Assembly (NCBI GenBank): GCA_946800325.1
Contig: OX326961.1
Coordinates: 4,504,655-4,568,654 of the forward strand
From: Luzula sylvatica
Taxonomy: Eukaryota; Streptophyta; Magnoliopsida; Poales; Juncaceae
Direction: 5' to 3'
Length of the DNA stretch: 64,000 bases
The notes beneath the pieces are model-generated. The model had not been told where the DNA came from, searched no databases, and saw only the letters and a list, made by a program, of their open reading frames with translations. Position numbers and translations under genes: made by a program. Shown in pieces: positions 45,965 through 57,644 of this stretch (position 1 is its first letter; each line of letters opens with the position of its first letter).

Positions 45965-48900
45965 TGATAACACGTAAAACAGGTCGTTTAAAAGTGTAAA
46001 TTCAATCTCATGAGTTAATCAAAACAATTTATAAACAACTACTAGAATAGGCTAAGTAGAGGTTCGTTCCAAGGAAATTTTGCGTATAATCGAAATTGCA
46101 ATTCAAGAATTATTTCTATCGATCCAGAGACTATAATATTTTGTCACAATCAAGATCTAAACTTTATAAAGCTCTGGTCAAAATTTCACTTTAACACACA
46201 CAATGTTCGAATTTATGAAATTTATAGATCACAAGGGTATTTTAGGCACTAATCAAATTCCAGAAAAATATAGATCGCAAAACAAGATCTCAAATTTGGT
46301 ACAAAGATTCACAATTTAATACTAAGAGATTCAAATTTGGTACAGAAGAATTTCACAGGTTTGGTATTTCAGTAAAAAGTAATGATCGAATTACAAACAG
46401 GTCCCTGGCAAATTACAGAATAGTCCAGACAATTTTGAGGTTGAGTAACAGATTTCAAAAATTCATATCAAATAGGAAATTGTATGAAATTGATTGATTC
46501 AAAATGTTTATTAAACTATAGATCCAGATCTAAACAGTGATTGCAAACAAGGAATATTATCATATCTAAAAATCACTCAAACATATCACATAAATCAGCT
46601 CCAGAATTTTAGTAAAACTCAAGGCAAAAATAGAAAAAATGCGAGAAAAATTCTACGAAAATTCCACAAACTATATTTCACAGTATATAACAAGTTCACA
46701 AAGAGATTTCGATCAGATCTAGCAATTCCTAATTAAAATCCTAAACTAGAGAAAGAAAATACCGAAAAAGTGATGAAATGGAGTCCAAGATCTCGTCTTG
46801 GCGATGTCCTCGTGCCTTCACGCCTTGAGAGGAGGTGAGAGGAGGAGGAGAGAAACTTCGTATCCGGTTCGGAGAAAGTGGAGAGAGGAAAATCTCCTCG
46901 GATCGGCCTCGAAAACCGTGCTAAGACACGGTTTCTTGGCGAAAATGGCTCAAAAGATGAGCAAGGGAGCTCGAGATGCTCTAACAATGGAGGAGGAAGA
47001 GGCTAAGACCTTACCTTCCCCAAGAATGGAGTGGTTGACCCAAGAGGTCCAAGGGTCAGAGAGAGAGTGGTCATGGGTATCTTTTATAGGAGATGAAGAT
47101 TGCTACAGGACAGATCTCGAGTTGAAACTTGCATGATCAGGTGGAGCAAATTGCAACGAATCCAACGGTCTAAATTTTATCAGATTTGGCCAAAGGATGA
47201 AGGAGAAAACTCGAAATTACCCTTGAGAATATTCTCCACAGATTCAGAATAAATCCCGTTTAAATGAACCAAAATTCTGCTCGAAAATTAGATTATCTCC
47301 ATTTAATACAAAACCGGAGAGAGAGAGAGTAGATTATGGGCTTTTAAATGCTTCTTCAGAGCCTTGTAATGGAGGTGTCCATAACAAATCAAATGGACAA
47401 AAGTACTAACCGGATAAAACAAAAAGGCTGTTGGAGTAGTGTAGTGCCAAAACCCTTAAGGGTCCCGCCCGACCCGACCCGTCCGGGATTTTGACCCGCC
47501 CGACCCGCCCGTTTGGCAAACGGGTTGAAACCCGGCGGGTCAACGGGTACGGGTCCAAGGGCGGGTTTCAACCAATGGTTACCACTAAACCCGTGTAAAC
47601 CCGCCCGTTTGGCAAACCCGTCACTGTGCAACCCGACCCGCCCGTGCACCCGCCCGACCCGTCACTGTTCACAATTCACTGTTCACTATGCACTATTCAC
47701 TGTGTAACGCTCCAAAACACTGTATAACGCTCTAATTTTTACCCCTATAAAATCCCCCAACCTCCAATTCATTAATTCACACAACCAACTATCAATCTCT
47801 CATATTCTCTACACTCAAACTCTCATATTCTTATTTTAAAGCTCTAAATATTTTTTATATTTTATTTAAATTCGTTTATATAAAAAAAATCCAAAAAAAA
47901 TAGTTATATTAGTTATTTAGTTATATTTAGTTGTTGGAGGTATCCTAAAAAAATCTCAAAAATTCGACATCGCTTGGAAAAATTTGAGGTATGAAGGTCC
48001 AATCTTATTATTTATTTTTCTTAATATAATTTTATTTCGTCATCTAAATATTATTATACGTCATCTAAGTATTATTTATTTTTCTAATTATTTATTTTTC
48101 TAATTATTCAATATTATTATACGTCATCTAAATTTGAGGTATGAAGGTCCAATATTATTTATTTTTCTAATTATTCAATATTATTATACGTCATCTAAAT
48201 ATTTACTAACAAAAAAAAAAGTTAGAACTCCGCCTATGTTATTTTTTTAACATGGTAAATTAGTAACATAGCCGGTCTCAAGCCCGGAATAAAGGAGGAG
48301 AGTAACTTTTTTTCAACTTTTTTTCATATTGAAATTTTTTTTCTTGTAAAAAATTAGTTGCATATTTTTATTTCGAATAAAAATTGTTAACCAAATATTT
48401 TTATATTTTTATTCACATTTTTAAAATTTATTTTTTTGAATATTTTTTTGAAATCACTGTTCACGCCCGGGACCCGTCCGCCCGTCAACCCGCCCGTCCC
48501 GCCCGGGACCCGTCTCGCCCGCCGGGTCTAAGGGCGGGTTTTCCCCATCCCTCCAAACGCACCCGTCCAAACCCGTGCCCGTGCAACCCGTCAAACCCGT
48601 GCACCCGTGCCCGTCTAGACCCGCGCCCGTGCAACCCGTTGGTGCTAGGGACCCGACCCGTGCCCGTGGCACTACACTATGTTGGAGTCATATACCATTC
48701 CCGATTTTCTGCTGATACGATCATGTGGCCGATCGTGCCATGGCATGGTTAGAGAGTGGAGAAAAGATTGCAGCGCGGGCTGCACGAGATCCATGCCACA
48801 GAGAATCCATACTGTACATCATAAGCAATGATTGTTTGTCAGTTAATCATTAACTAATCATTGCTGTACTTTTCGTTATCCGAGGTTTAGGGATTTCCTG

Positions 48901-49576
48901 TGTCGACGACTCTGTAGTCCTGTGTGTAGCGGATCTGCATTTGGAGAACACAACGGGTCACTGCATGCGAGCTACATTATTTAGGTTCGTACGAGATCTG
49001 ACAGCGGTCAGAAGCTTTTGCAACGGTGTCAGGGATCCGGTGTGGATGATCGTGTGTAGCTTTCGTGTGACGGGTTGAGTGAGAAGAGAAATTCGACTCG
49101 CTACATAAATCGCTACAAAATCCTTAGCTGATTTGCTTGGATTTTATGTATGGATTCACGTGCGTGCTTTGGAGTCGTGGGTCAGTGGATAGAGTAACTA
49201 CTGACTTGTTTCAAGGGCTGTGAGGTTCGGCTTGCCACAGAATATCCAGCAAGCATAATTCTCGTCTGTCTTTGGGTTTCTTCATGAAATGAGTCACTTT
49301 TGACCCGTTTGAGGTAAAAACTCGATTTCTCTCTCATGCTTCCATGAAATATCATCATATGATATATCAAATCGATCGGCAAGACAAGACGAATCCATCT
49401 ACACTCCAGGTTTAGCAAGATTCTGCACTTTTCACCTGAAATAACACAAAAACACATATTAAAGTATTTAATCTCAATAAATTGGAATTATGAATATTTG
49501 GTATACTTTAATCATATTTAAGTATTTAAATTCTATATTTTGTGCATGTAAAAAGTGATGAAACATCCCCTTATCA
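45965..49576 (-). repeat. 5' LTR of the Athila-type element
   Basis: 3.6 kb in total, about 2.36 kb without the nested hAT. It contains a purine-rich GAGAGGAGG stretch at 46820-46860 and a U3 with 'agtatttaa' repeats near 49460-49540. No gene. Confidence 0.75.
47437..48679. mobile_element. hAT element with CCCGNCC subterminal repeats
   Basis: Exact 8-bp TSD TGTTGGAG (47429-47436 and 48680-48687) and perfect 13-bp inverted ends TAGTGTAGTGCCA. Both subterminal regions (47460-47660, 48470-48665) are packed with CCCGACCCG / CCCGTGC words, the pattern of transposase-binding sites in Ac-like elements. The centre is AT-rich with repeated 'attatacgtcatctaa' units. No transposase. Confidence 0.96.
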
Positions 49577-50075
49577 GGCGTAATTATCCAAATGTTGGAG
49601 AAAGATCCAACGAATTATTGGAAATTGCATTAAGATGTAAATTATCTGATAAGTTCCGAGGCAAGAGGAGGCTATCGTTATTTTGTTGCGTTTACAGACG
49701 ATTAAAGTAGATACGATAATATCTATTTAATGTGTGCCGAAGCGGAGACTTTTGAAAGGTTCAAAGGGTTACAAAAACGAAATACAAAATCGACTTGGCA
49801 AGAAAATCAAAGCCTTTCGATACGATCGAGGAGGCGAGTATTTGAGCTACGCGCTTCGATAGGATCGAGGAGGCAATATTTGAGTTATGAAGTATCGATG
49901 ATCATTTATGATTGTGGAATCGTTTCACGATTACCTTCAATCGGAACATTAAGATGTATTCGAAAAGAAGAAATGAACGCATGTTCGACATGGTTCGATA
50001 AATGATAAGTCAAACGAATCTTCCAAAAACGTTTTGGGGATATGCCCTTGAGACCGCGGCACAACTAATTGGTCA
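49577..50075 (+). mobile_element. Copia-1b body, integrase fragment
   Basis: Matches Copia-1a 20840-21320 in reverse, at about 85-90% by eye. It encodes a broken integrase stretch (SIRSRRRVFEL ... LSYE ... DCGIVSRLPS ... MNACSTWFDK, 49800-50003). It carries the same short duplication (GGATCGAGGAGGC near 49835 and 49875) and the same local losses as Copia-1a. Similarity stops near 50075. Confidence 0.8.
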
Positions 50076-51449
50076 GTATCTTATTTTCGAAACGAGGTAT
50101 ATGCATATTTTTATCTTGAGTGAAATTATAAGAGAGAATCTTTCGGGATGTATAATGAAGTCGGGTGTATAATGAATTCGTACACCTGTTATATTTTGAA
50201 TGATTGTTCGATTGATTTGGGAGATTTTTTTATCCAATTGATTAGTTTGTGCTGGTGTTATGTTAATGTCTTGCATGATGTTGTGTATTTGTGATAATGT
50301 GTTGATATCGTATATAAGATACAAGATCATTATTTTTGGAATGGACGTGATGTCATGAGTGGCTGATCCCACAAATTTGATTAACCATCTGATCAGTAAC
50401 TTTAACTATATAATAGTACTCATTTTTATTGATTAAAAATGAAATTGAAATTGTAAATAATATCATATTTAATAGAAAAAGTAATTTAAAAAATAATATC
50501 AAAATTTAATTCAGCAAAAAAATTTATAAAAGGTAACATCATAATGATTTACTTACACTTTTAAAAATAATAATACTACTTGAAAGATGTTTATGAGTTT
50601 AAGAAGTTATCATGTTTTGATAGATAAACTATTTTTATATTTTGGTTAATTTTTTTTAATATTAATATTAAAGCTTTCTTTTGAACAAAAACATAAATAT
50701 GACCTATTATTATATTATATATACATGTTTGCTAAGGAGAATCCAAAAAAATAATCCACGCGCGCAAAATATACTGATAAAGCTAGCAAAATATACTAGT
50801 CAAATTAGCAAAATATATTGTTGAATCCAATATGTTCCATAGTTAAAATTGAGAATAAAATAATACATTTTCAATAGTATATTTTGATAAATACAAGAAT
50901 ATATTTTGGTAATTTCAATAATATATTTTGGTTTTTGGATTCTTTTTTGGATTCTTTTTATGGATTCTTGTTATCATATATATATAATGAATAATAATAC
51001 TTAAAAATTATATTATGTAAATATATACATTTTTTGCATTGTACTTTTACATAACATGTTTACATATTCAAATCAAGGTATACGGTATGACTGAACTATA
51101 CTCATATGGATGTGAAAATAAAAATACAATTCAAACAATATATTTGATGACTTTTTAAACTTAAATTTAAACAAAAATATTAATACATGATGTATATTTA
51201 TAATATTATAAATTAATTTATATGTATTTTGCGTATAACATTTTTATTTTCTATTGTATTCAAATTTGATCACGTAAACTAATGTGAAATATTAAACAAT
51301 TGAATAGACCTAGTCTAACATGAACCTAGTGAATAATAAGAGTCCGCGTCATTATTGTAAGATGATGTTGCTGTTGATTCAAATTCCGAGTGTTTGATTA
51401 TCTCAAAACAATGTCGATATATACTACTAACGAATTTGCGTAAGTATAA
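50076..51449. other. AT-rich sequence, no gene seen
   Basis: No supported gene. 50750-50960 contains repeated 'caaaatatact' / 'aatatattttggt' words in both orientations, suggesting a small decayed inverted-repeat element. Confidence 0.45.
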
Positions 51450-52686
51450 CTTGTAGGAGATATATGTATGGCCCGCAAAAAGATCAAAAGAAGAATCAAG
51501 CATTCACATATACGCAAGCATTCAAGAAAGAGCTAAGGAACATCAAGATCACTAAAGAAGGCTCAAGACGTCGAAGAATCAAGAAGACGTCAAAGTGTCG
51601 ATATGTCCAAGAATCAAGAAATCAAAACATCGAAAATTTCCGCAAGTTGGGATATCACAAAAACTACCAAAACAATTTATAAGTATCCCTAAACTTGTTT
51701 ATGAACTATTAAGCTCAATATTCATCAAATAAATATATTTGAAAGCAATAAAAATGATGAAATTGCTCACCAGGTAGACAGTAAGGGTTCCGTTATAACG
51801 GACCAAACCGTCCGTTGTAACGGACCTATATGTGCTTATATTTGCTTGCATAATACACGAGTTCCGTTAAAATAGACTCATCAATCCGTTGTAATGGACA
51901 TACCAAGTGAATTCACAGTGAGTTGTCCGGTACAACGAACCCAGCTTGTCCGTTGTAACGCTTCATTGACACTGGACTTCCGTTGCAACGGAACAAACCT
52001 CCGTTGTAACGGAGTACACGACTTTCTAATATATTGACTGTAACAGCTAGTTTTGACCTTAGGTCCGTTACAACGGAGTTCCACTTCCGTTGTAACAGAT
52101 TATACAGAAAATGCACAATTTGGGAAAAGTCTATGTGTTCTATAAATATAACTCTTCCCTTGTTTTGTCTCTTCAACTCAACCATAATTCTTACACAATC
52201 TAGCATTCATCTTGAGCTTAAACCTTCTAGACAATCTTAGAGATTATTAAATCCCCATTCAAATTCATTTACGTACGGTTCACGACTTGCATGACCGATC
52301 ACATTTAGGTCATAGTAGAAATTGTAATAGGCTAGTACAAGAATTGTAAAGCCCGCTTATAGATCGATGGAAAATGTGTAAATTGATCTAGACAAAATCT
52401 TCTAAGAGTTGATACGGGAATTCAATCGAAAGCCGAAAAGGCGCAAAGCATCCCCTGAGACGTAGGTAATTCTATTCAATCGAATCGGTCGATTGACAAA
52501 ATAGTCGGTGAGTTAAAACTACATATCAACCACCTACCGAACTCCGTAAACATATATTTGGTGTTAATTGTTTTTGGTATAGTTTTCTTTATCTCAATTA
52601 TTTACGCTTCCGCATAAAATCAGAATTGCATATCATTACCGCGAAAATTGAATCTTAAGATTACATATTCACCCCCCTCTAGGTCA
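51450..52686 (+). mobile_element. Family-2 Copia LTR (plus strand) with dyad cluster
   Basis: The right end reads TTCACCCCCCTCTAGGTCA (52668-52686). From about 51780 it matches the LTR fragments 16359-16535 and 24769-25438 in reverse. A TATA box (CTATAAATA) is at about 52140. About ten dyads or half-dyads lie upstream, at 51786-52110, best the perfect TTCCGT-TGCA-ACGGAA at 51978-51993. 51470-51680 is rich in ATCAAGA words. No primer-binding site follows, so it is a solo or truncated LTR. The left end is uncertain. Confidence 0.72.
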
Positions 52687-52799
52687 AGATTAAACAAAAA
52701 TTGCCTTCGAAGAATGATTAAAGTATAGTGTAAAATAATAAACACATATATGTCTATAAATAAATTATGATTATAAAAAATCAATAGTCTAAAAATTTA

Positions 52800-53200
52800 A
52801 TTTAGACAATCATTAACATGTGTCCCATTATTCTTCTTCTTTTATATTTAAAGTTGGTGAAATCACCATGTGTTGACACGTGTCCTTAGTGGATAAATAT
52901 GTTCACATTTTCAATTAAAACGTAAGTGGTTGTTAGTCCAGTTGACAAAGTCCAAGTTTTTCATGGGGCTAACCCGGGTTCGAATTCGGACAATCACATT
53001 TCTTTCCTTGAAATAAGATTTGGATTTGAGTTCCTTGACAAAGATTTCACTCCACAAAAATTTCTGATTTGATGACTTAAAAAGCATATTTAATGAATCA
53101 AGAAATAAAATAGAGTAATGATAATAAACGTATTTATTCTTTTATATTTAAGGTTGGTGAAATCACCATGTCTTGACACGTGTCCTTAGATGATAAATCT
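52800..53200 (+). repeat. Dispersed repeat with tRNA-like Pol III boxes, copy B
   Basis: Related to 1-480. TAGTCCAGTTG (52935-52945) fits the A-box consensus and GGTTCGAATTC (52977-52988) the B box, 30-odd bp apart as in tRNA genes. The 'aaatcaccatgt' motif occurs at both ends (52861 and 53160). Confidence 0.45.
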
Positions 53201-55248
53201 CCCCTCCTATTAATTCTTGGATACTCGGCATTTCGTGAGGCCACGTATCTTTTTTACCATCACATGATTAAAATAATACCATATGAGCTATACATTCTTT
53301 TATAATTTTTTCCATCCAACCATACTTTCTTTATTTACCTATTTTTTTCTACGGTACCACACCATACCCTCTTCCGCTCATTGTAATCTCTCTCTTTTCT
53401 CTTTTGCCCCCAAACCAACCAAGCCCTGTCTCTCCCGGACCATTTCACAGACCTCTCTCCACCTCCACTGCGAGCAGAGTACGAATCTGGTACAGATGGC
53501 AACGGAGCTCCTTCCGCCACAGCTGCACATAGCTTCGCAGAGGCGAGAAACCACAGACGGCACGCGAGGATGAAGCCGATTCTCGCTTTCTCTTCGGCCA
53601 CTATCTCCCTCGCTTCCATATCCTCGAAGTTGAAGCCGATTCACACTCTTTTCCGCGTTATAGATCAAGAGTAAGCAAGTTATTTTCTCTCTCTTCTCTG
53701 TTCGCTGTTCTTGGAGGGATTTTTTTTCTGTTTTATTGTTGATTTCCACTTTTTGTGGTATTCTTGACTGTTCTTGATTGTACAACAAACTTTTTTTTTC
53801 AGTTACTCTGGATCTGTGAGAGATATGTGACAAATTTGATAATCATAAAGTTTGGCAATAAAGAACTAAGAATATACAATTACCGAAATATGAATTATGC
53901 TCGAATCAAAACTGTTACTCAGGTTAGTGTTCTTAATTCTTTTGTGGTCTTTCATTTTAGTTTGGGTTTAATTGGTGATTATAGGGGATTTTAGTTTTAG
54001 CCGCAACAAATCGTCTTCGTGCCTTTCATGCTTCTATTGTCAGATCGGGACGCTTTTACATGGTAATTTTTATTTCTTTAACTCTTAGTTTTTAAGATCA
54101 TGAGTTTTCTTTTTGGTGAGATATTTATAGTTGTCTGAAATGTGAAATAAAAATCAGGTTTGAATCCAAAGTTCCGCACAGAATGGAGCAAAACTAACGA
54201 AGAAAAGGAAAAGAGTGAATCATAGTAATAATAATAATAAGCCATTAGAAGAAAATCAAGATCAAGGCAGTGTTCTTGAGCAAAATACAGCGAAATGGAG
54301 TGAGGGCCACATGAAGATCGAGACAGTGCTCATGTATAATATAATCTTCCAAAAAACAGAAAATATCAAATTTACCATCGTAGAAAAATTTGAACCAGTT
54401 TTTTTTTTGGTTCTTTAGGATTTTAATGTACTCCTTCACAAGGCTCGATTGGATTTTTCGAGCCCTATGGAGTTCTTAAAGGGTCCCCTCATTTTTTCGA
54501 AGCCTTCTTAAACATGATCGCTTCTTAAACAAAATTTTCGAGGATCCATAAATAATGATATATGGCAGGTACATTGATGTCCTCTCCTTTCTGCCTCTAC
54601 TTCTGAGTAAGTTTACCGCTCATCTATAAACATGCTTTATAAAATTTAATTTGTTATTTCTTCGATTAAGATTATTTTCAATTTTTTTTTGTTCTTTGCA
54701 TATGTTCTATTTTTCTGGTTGTTTCGAACAAAGATTTTTGTGATTAGTTTTTATCTAATCTGTACAGGCTTTCTATTTTGCGTAAATTCAGCTAATTTGG
54801 AAGGTATCAATGATCATTTTGCAAAATTGTAGCTAAATATTCAAGAAGCACTGCCAAATTGAGGTCCATTTATTTTTCAATTGATGTTCTTTACAAATAT
54901 TTATTTATGTATTGCCAGAAATATTGCCAGAAATTAATTTTTCATGCTTTATGGTACCTTCCATAGCTTCTTGTAACTAGCTCTAAACAAATAAAATTTC
55001 ACTAATTACACATATTTATTATACTTTTGGTTTGTATTCTTGAATAGGAACCTAATATTTTTAATTATCAACAAATTCCTTAATCCTTGAAAGGTATTAT
55101 TTGCAAGCCCTTGTACACCTCTCTTGGTAATAAACCCAACAGTATTTCTCTTTGAGTACTATGGTTATTTTTTGTAAAATTGTAGTGAAAGAAGCATGCA
55201 TCAGGATAACTTCAAGTACCAAACAGTTTGCTTCATGATGTGGACTGC
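53201..55248 (+). other. Exon-like segments of an unrecognised transcript or gene relic
   Basis: A CT-rich stretch (53370-53470) resembles a 5' UTR and is followed by short frames starting MATELLPPQLH (53496) and MKPILAFSSA (53571). Donor-like and acceptor-like sites appear (GA|GTAAGC near 53669; TTCAG|TTAC near 53803; CTCAG|GTTAGT near 53920; TTTTAG|CC near 54000). No continuous coding frame results and I do not recognise a family. A non-coding transcript or a decayed gene fits best. Confidence 0.3.
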
Positions 55249-55425
55249 AAAAGGGTTCATGGCTCTCATATCTTTCTCCTATCTCCTATTTACCTCCTCC
55301 CCTCACCCCCAGTCTAGCCTCCCCCCCCCCCCCCCCCCTCCTCTCTCTTCTTCTTCCCACCCATACATTTTTACCTGTCTCTCTTCTTCTTCTCTCAATC
55401 TCAAAATAATTAAACCGAATAACCC

Positions 55426-57644
55426 ATGGCCACCCCAACAATTAGAAATTCAATATTGCACACTCTCCAGAAAAAATGCACTCTCAAGTGTTAGTGAGGA
55501 ACTATCGGCCACTGTTCATATCCAAAATCTTTATCACAACCAAATAACGCAACCATCCATTATCAAAGAGGCGATGGTTAGAAGATATGGAGGCCTAGAA
55601 CGAGACTTTGTCGTATCAAGATATGAAGCGAACGCTTGCTTGTGTAAGTTGCCAGTATGGGTTACCACACAACGAGTCCTGAACGACTTCAATTTCTTCC
55701 AGGATCAGTATCAGCTCATTATTTTTCCTTGGCAAGCTGGAATGGCCACAATGCCTCTTAATCAATTCACCAGAATAAATCTTAGCCTCAGAAACTTTCC
55801 TCTGAATTTCTGGCATTATGAATATTTCGAACAAGCTACCCGTCCCCTAGATCAATTTAACGGGAAGCGATAAGAGTGCTCTTCGAATTTCGATAATCAC
55901 ATCCTCACCAAACCTCATACCTCCCACGCTTCGAGTTTCCTATGACAAAGAATGGGCTGATATCCATATTCAGAGACACGGTGAATTCCTGGTTGACGAG
56001 AATGGCCACCCGTTCCCCCCGGAGGATAATAACAACGCACCAGAAAATGATCCCTTGGATGACCCCGTAATGCCACCACCATTAGAAGATGAAATACCTC
56101 TGAACTCGATATTCAACAGAGGAGTAGAAAATGGGCAAGATAGAGAAGGCCACATATATCATGCTTTAGATAATCCAAGAGGATACAATCAGTTTACAGG
56201 TCCAGTCTCTGATATATCTTGGCCAGACATATCAGACTGGGTTTTCTCTGACCCGTCTGGTAACCAATTGAACAAAAGCAAGCATCTCCAAAATACAAGA
56301 AAAAATAAGGGAATATCATTATTGGGGCCAGCGCCGGAAGAGACAAAAAAATTAATACCCACTATAATCAGGGCACGTGTTGCCTCATCCAATCACCAGG
56401 CTAATAATAACTGTATATGCTCATCTCCAAACCCTAAATGTTACGTATATAAACCCATACATCCAAAAACAACACATAAATCCATACTCTTCCCAGCAGA
56501 CTCATCTTCATCCTCTCTTTCCTCTCTCTCCCACCAAAAAGTCATGAATCCAAAACAGAACTCCAATCCCTCATCCTCAAGATCTACACCCCAAAACCAA
56601 GATAGCTATGACGATGAACTCATACGACGCCTAGCAGGCATCCACATGCCGGAGAACGCGGCAAACAATCATATCTCGCTTACAGAAAAGGATAGTGCTA
56701 TCACTAATTGGGATAACACAATCATGATTCATGTTCTCACGGATAGACCAATTTTTGAGAATATCTTTTTCCCGTCCATGGTTAAGATATGGGAATGTGA
56801 TCCTGATTCAACTTTCATATCGATTAACACCAATACTTTCTTGGTTCAGTTCACAGATCATGAGGAATCTCTGAGGGTTCTAGACAGGGACTCATGGGTG
56901 TATAGGCAGGATGTGGTAATAGTCAAGAACGTCACCTGCCTTGAAGACGCACACCAAGCTTCATTCCAAACCATGCATGCATGGGTCCAACTCCATTGCC
57001 CCCTGGTAGACACACTCTCCAACCAAGGCATTAAACAAATCATCTCTCTTGTTGGAATTCCCACGTCATACCCGGTTGTGATCCACATTGCTGGAAAGAA
57101 AATAGTAAAGCTTCGTGTAGAACTTTCTCTCTTCTCCCCGGTCAAAGATAAACTTCAGATCACTATGACGGGAGGGAGAGAAGTCGTTGCCTTCCTATCA
57201 TACGAACGTATCCCTCGAATATGTTCTTTCTGTGGCATTATAGGCCACGAGGTGACGACGTGTCAGGATCAAAAGAAGATCTTGCTGATGCATAACAATG
57301 CGACAAACCCCTCTTCATTGATTCAGCAAATCATCTCGAAACGCCTAGGTAAATGGATTACAGAACCGGCCCTGGTTCCGAGGTTCAAGGCAATCGACCA
57401 CTTGAAACAGAAAGAAGTGCACCCTCCCGGCTCAAAGGGAAAGAGACCGCTTCACTCCACCTCCATTCTGAACCCAACTCCGAAGCAGAACAGTTATGTA
57501 GACGATAATGCCACGTCTCCACAAAACATACTCTCCTCCCCTGGTTTCCATGAAATTTCGGGTACGCAAGATAATGCCAACTTTGATGGATCGGTTACTA
57601 AAAGAAGTAAAGCGACGGGCCATGGTGGCTCATCGCATCATTAA
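55426..57644 (+). pseudogene. LINE ORF1: nucleic-acid-binding protein (DUF4283, CCHC), two frameshifts
   Basis: ORF1 proteins coat LINE RNA. The likely start is 55426 (AACCCATGG). An extra A in the A run at 55471-55476 and an extra G at 55862-55864 break the frame; from 55863 to the stop at 57642-57644 it is open. In order: an N-terminal domain (GLERDFVVSRYEANACLCKL ... LNFWHYEYFEQATRPL, 55590-55850) that looks like a divergent DUF4283; an acidic linker; a Ser-rich stretch (56500-56560); a canonical DUF4283 (56700-57150); a CCHC knuckle ICSFCGIIGHEVTTC (57217-57261); and a basic tail. The stop overlaps the ORF2 start as TAATG. Confidence 0.85.

Larger units (their letters stand above)
43680..49576 (-). 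mobile_element. Athila/Tat-type LTR element, non-autonomous, 3' LTR mostly deleted
   Basis: Ends are TGATAACACG at 43680 and CCCTTATCA at 49576. The TSD is GGAGT / GGCGT (43675-43679 and 49577-49581, one mismatch), and the flanks join into continuous Copia-1b sequence. On the minus strand: 5' LTR (49576-45965), a tRNA-Asp-type primer site (45962-45944), one gag-like open frame, a GGGAGGCAACCC motif (44608-44622), CTCGAGGACGAG and a purine tract GTGTGGGGAGG (44509-44523), all typical of the Athila/Tat branch. No pol. Only the last 174 bp of the 3' LTR remain (43680-43853, three differences from the 5' LTR). Confidence 0.82.

Noticed and set aside
53496..53573. Short frame MATELLPPQLH as a gene
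   Set aside because: Only 26 codons, no family match and no convincing continuation across the possible splice sites.
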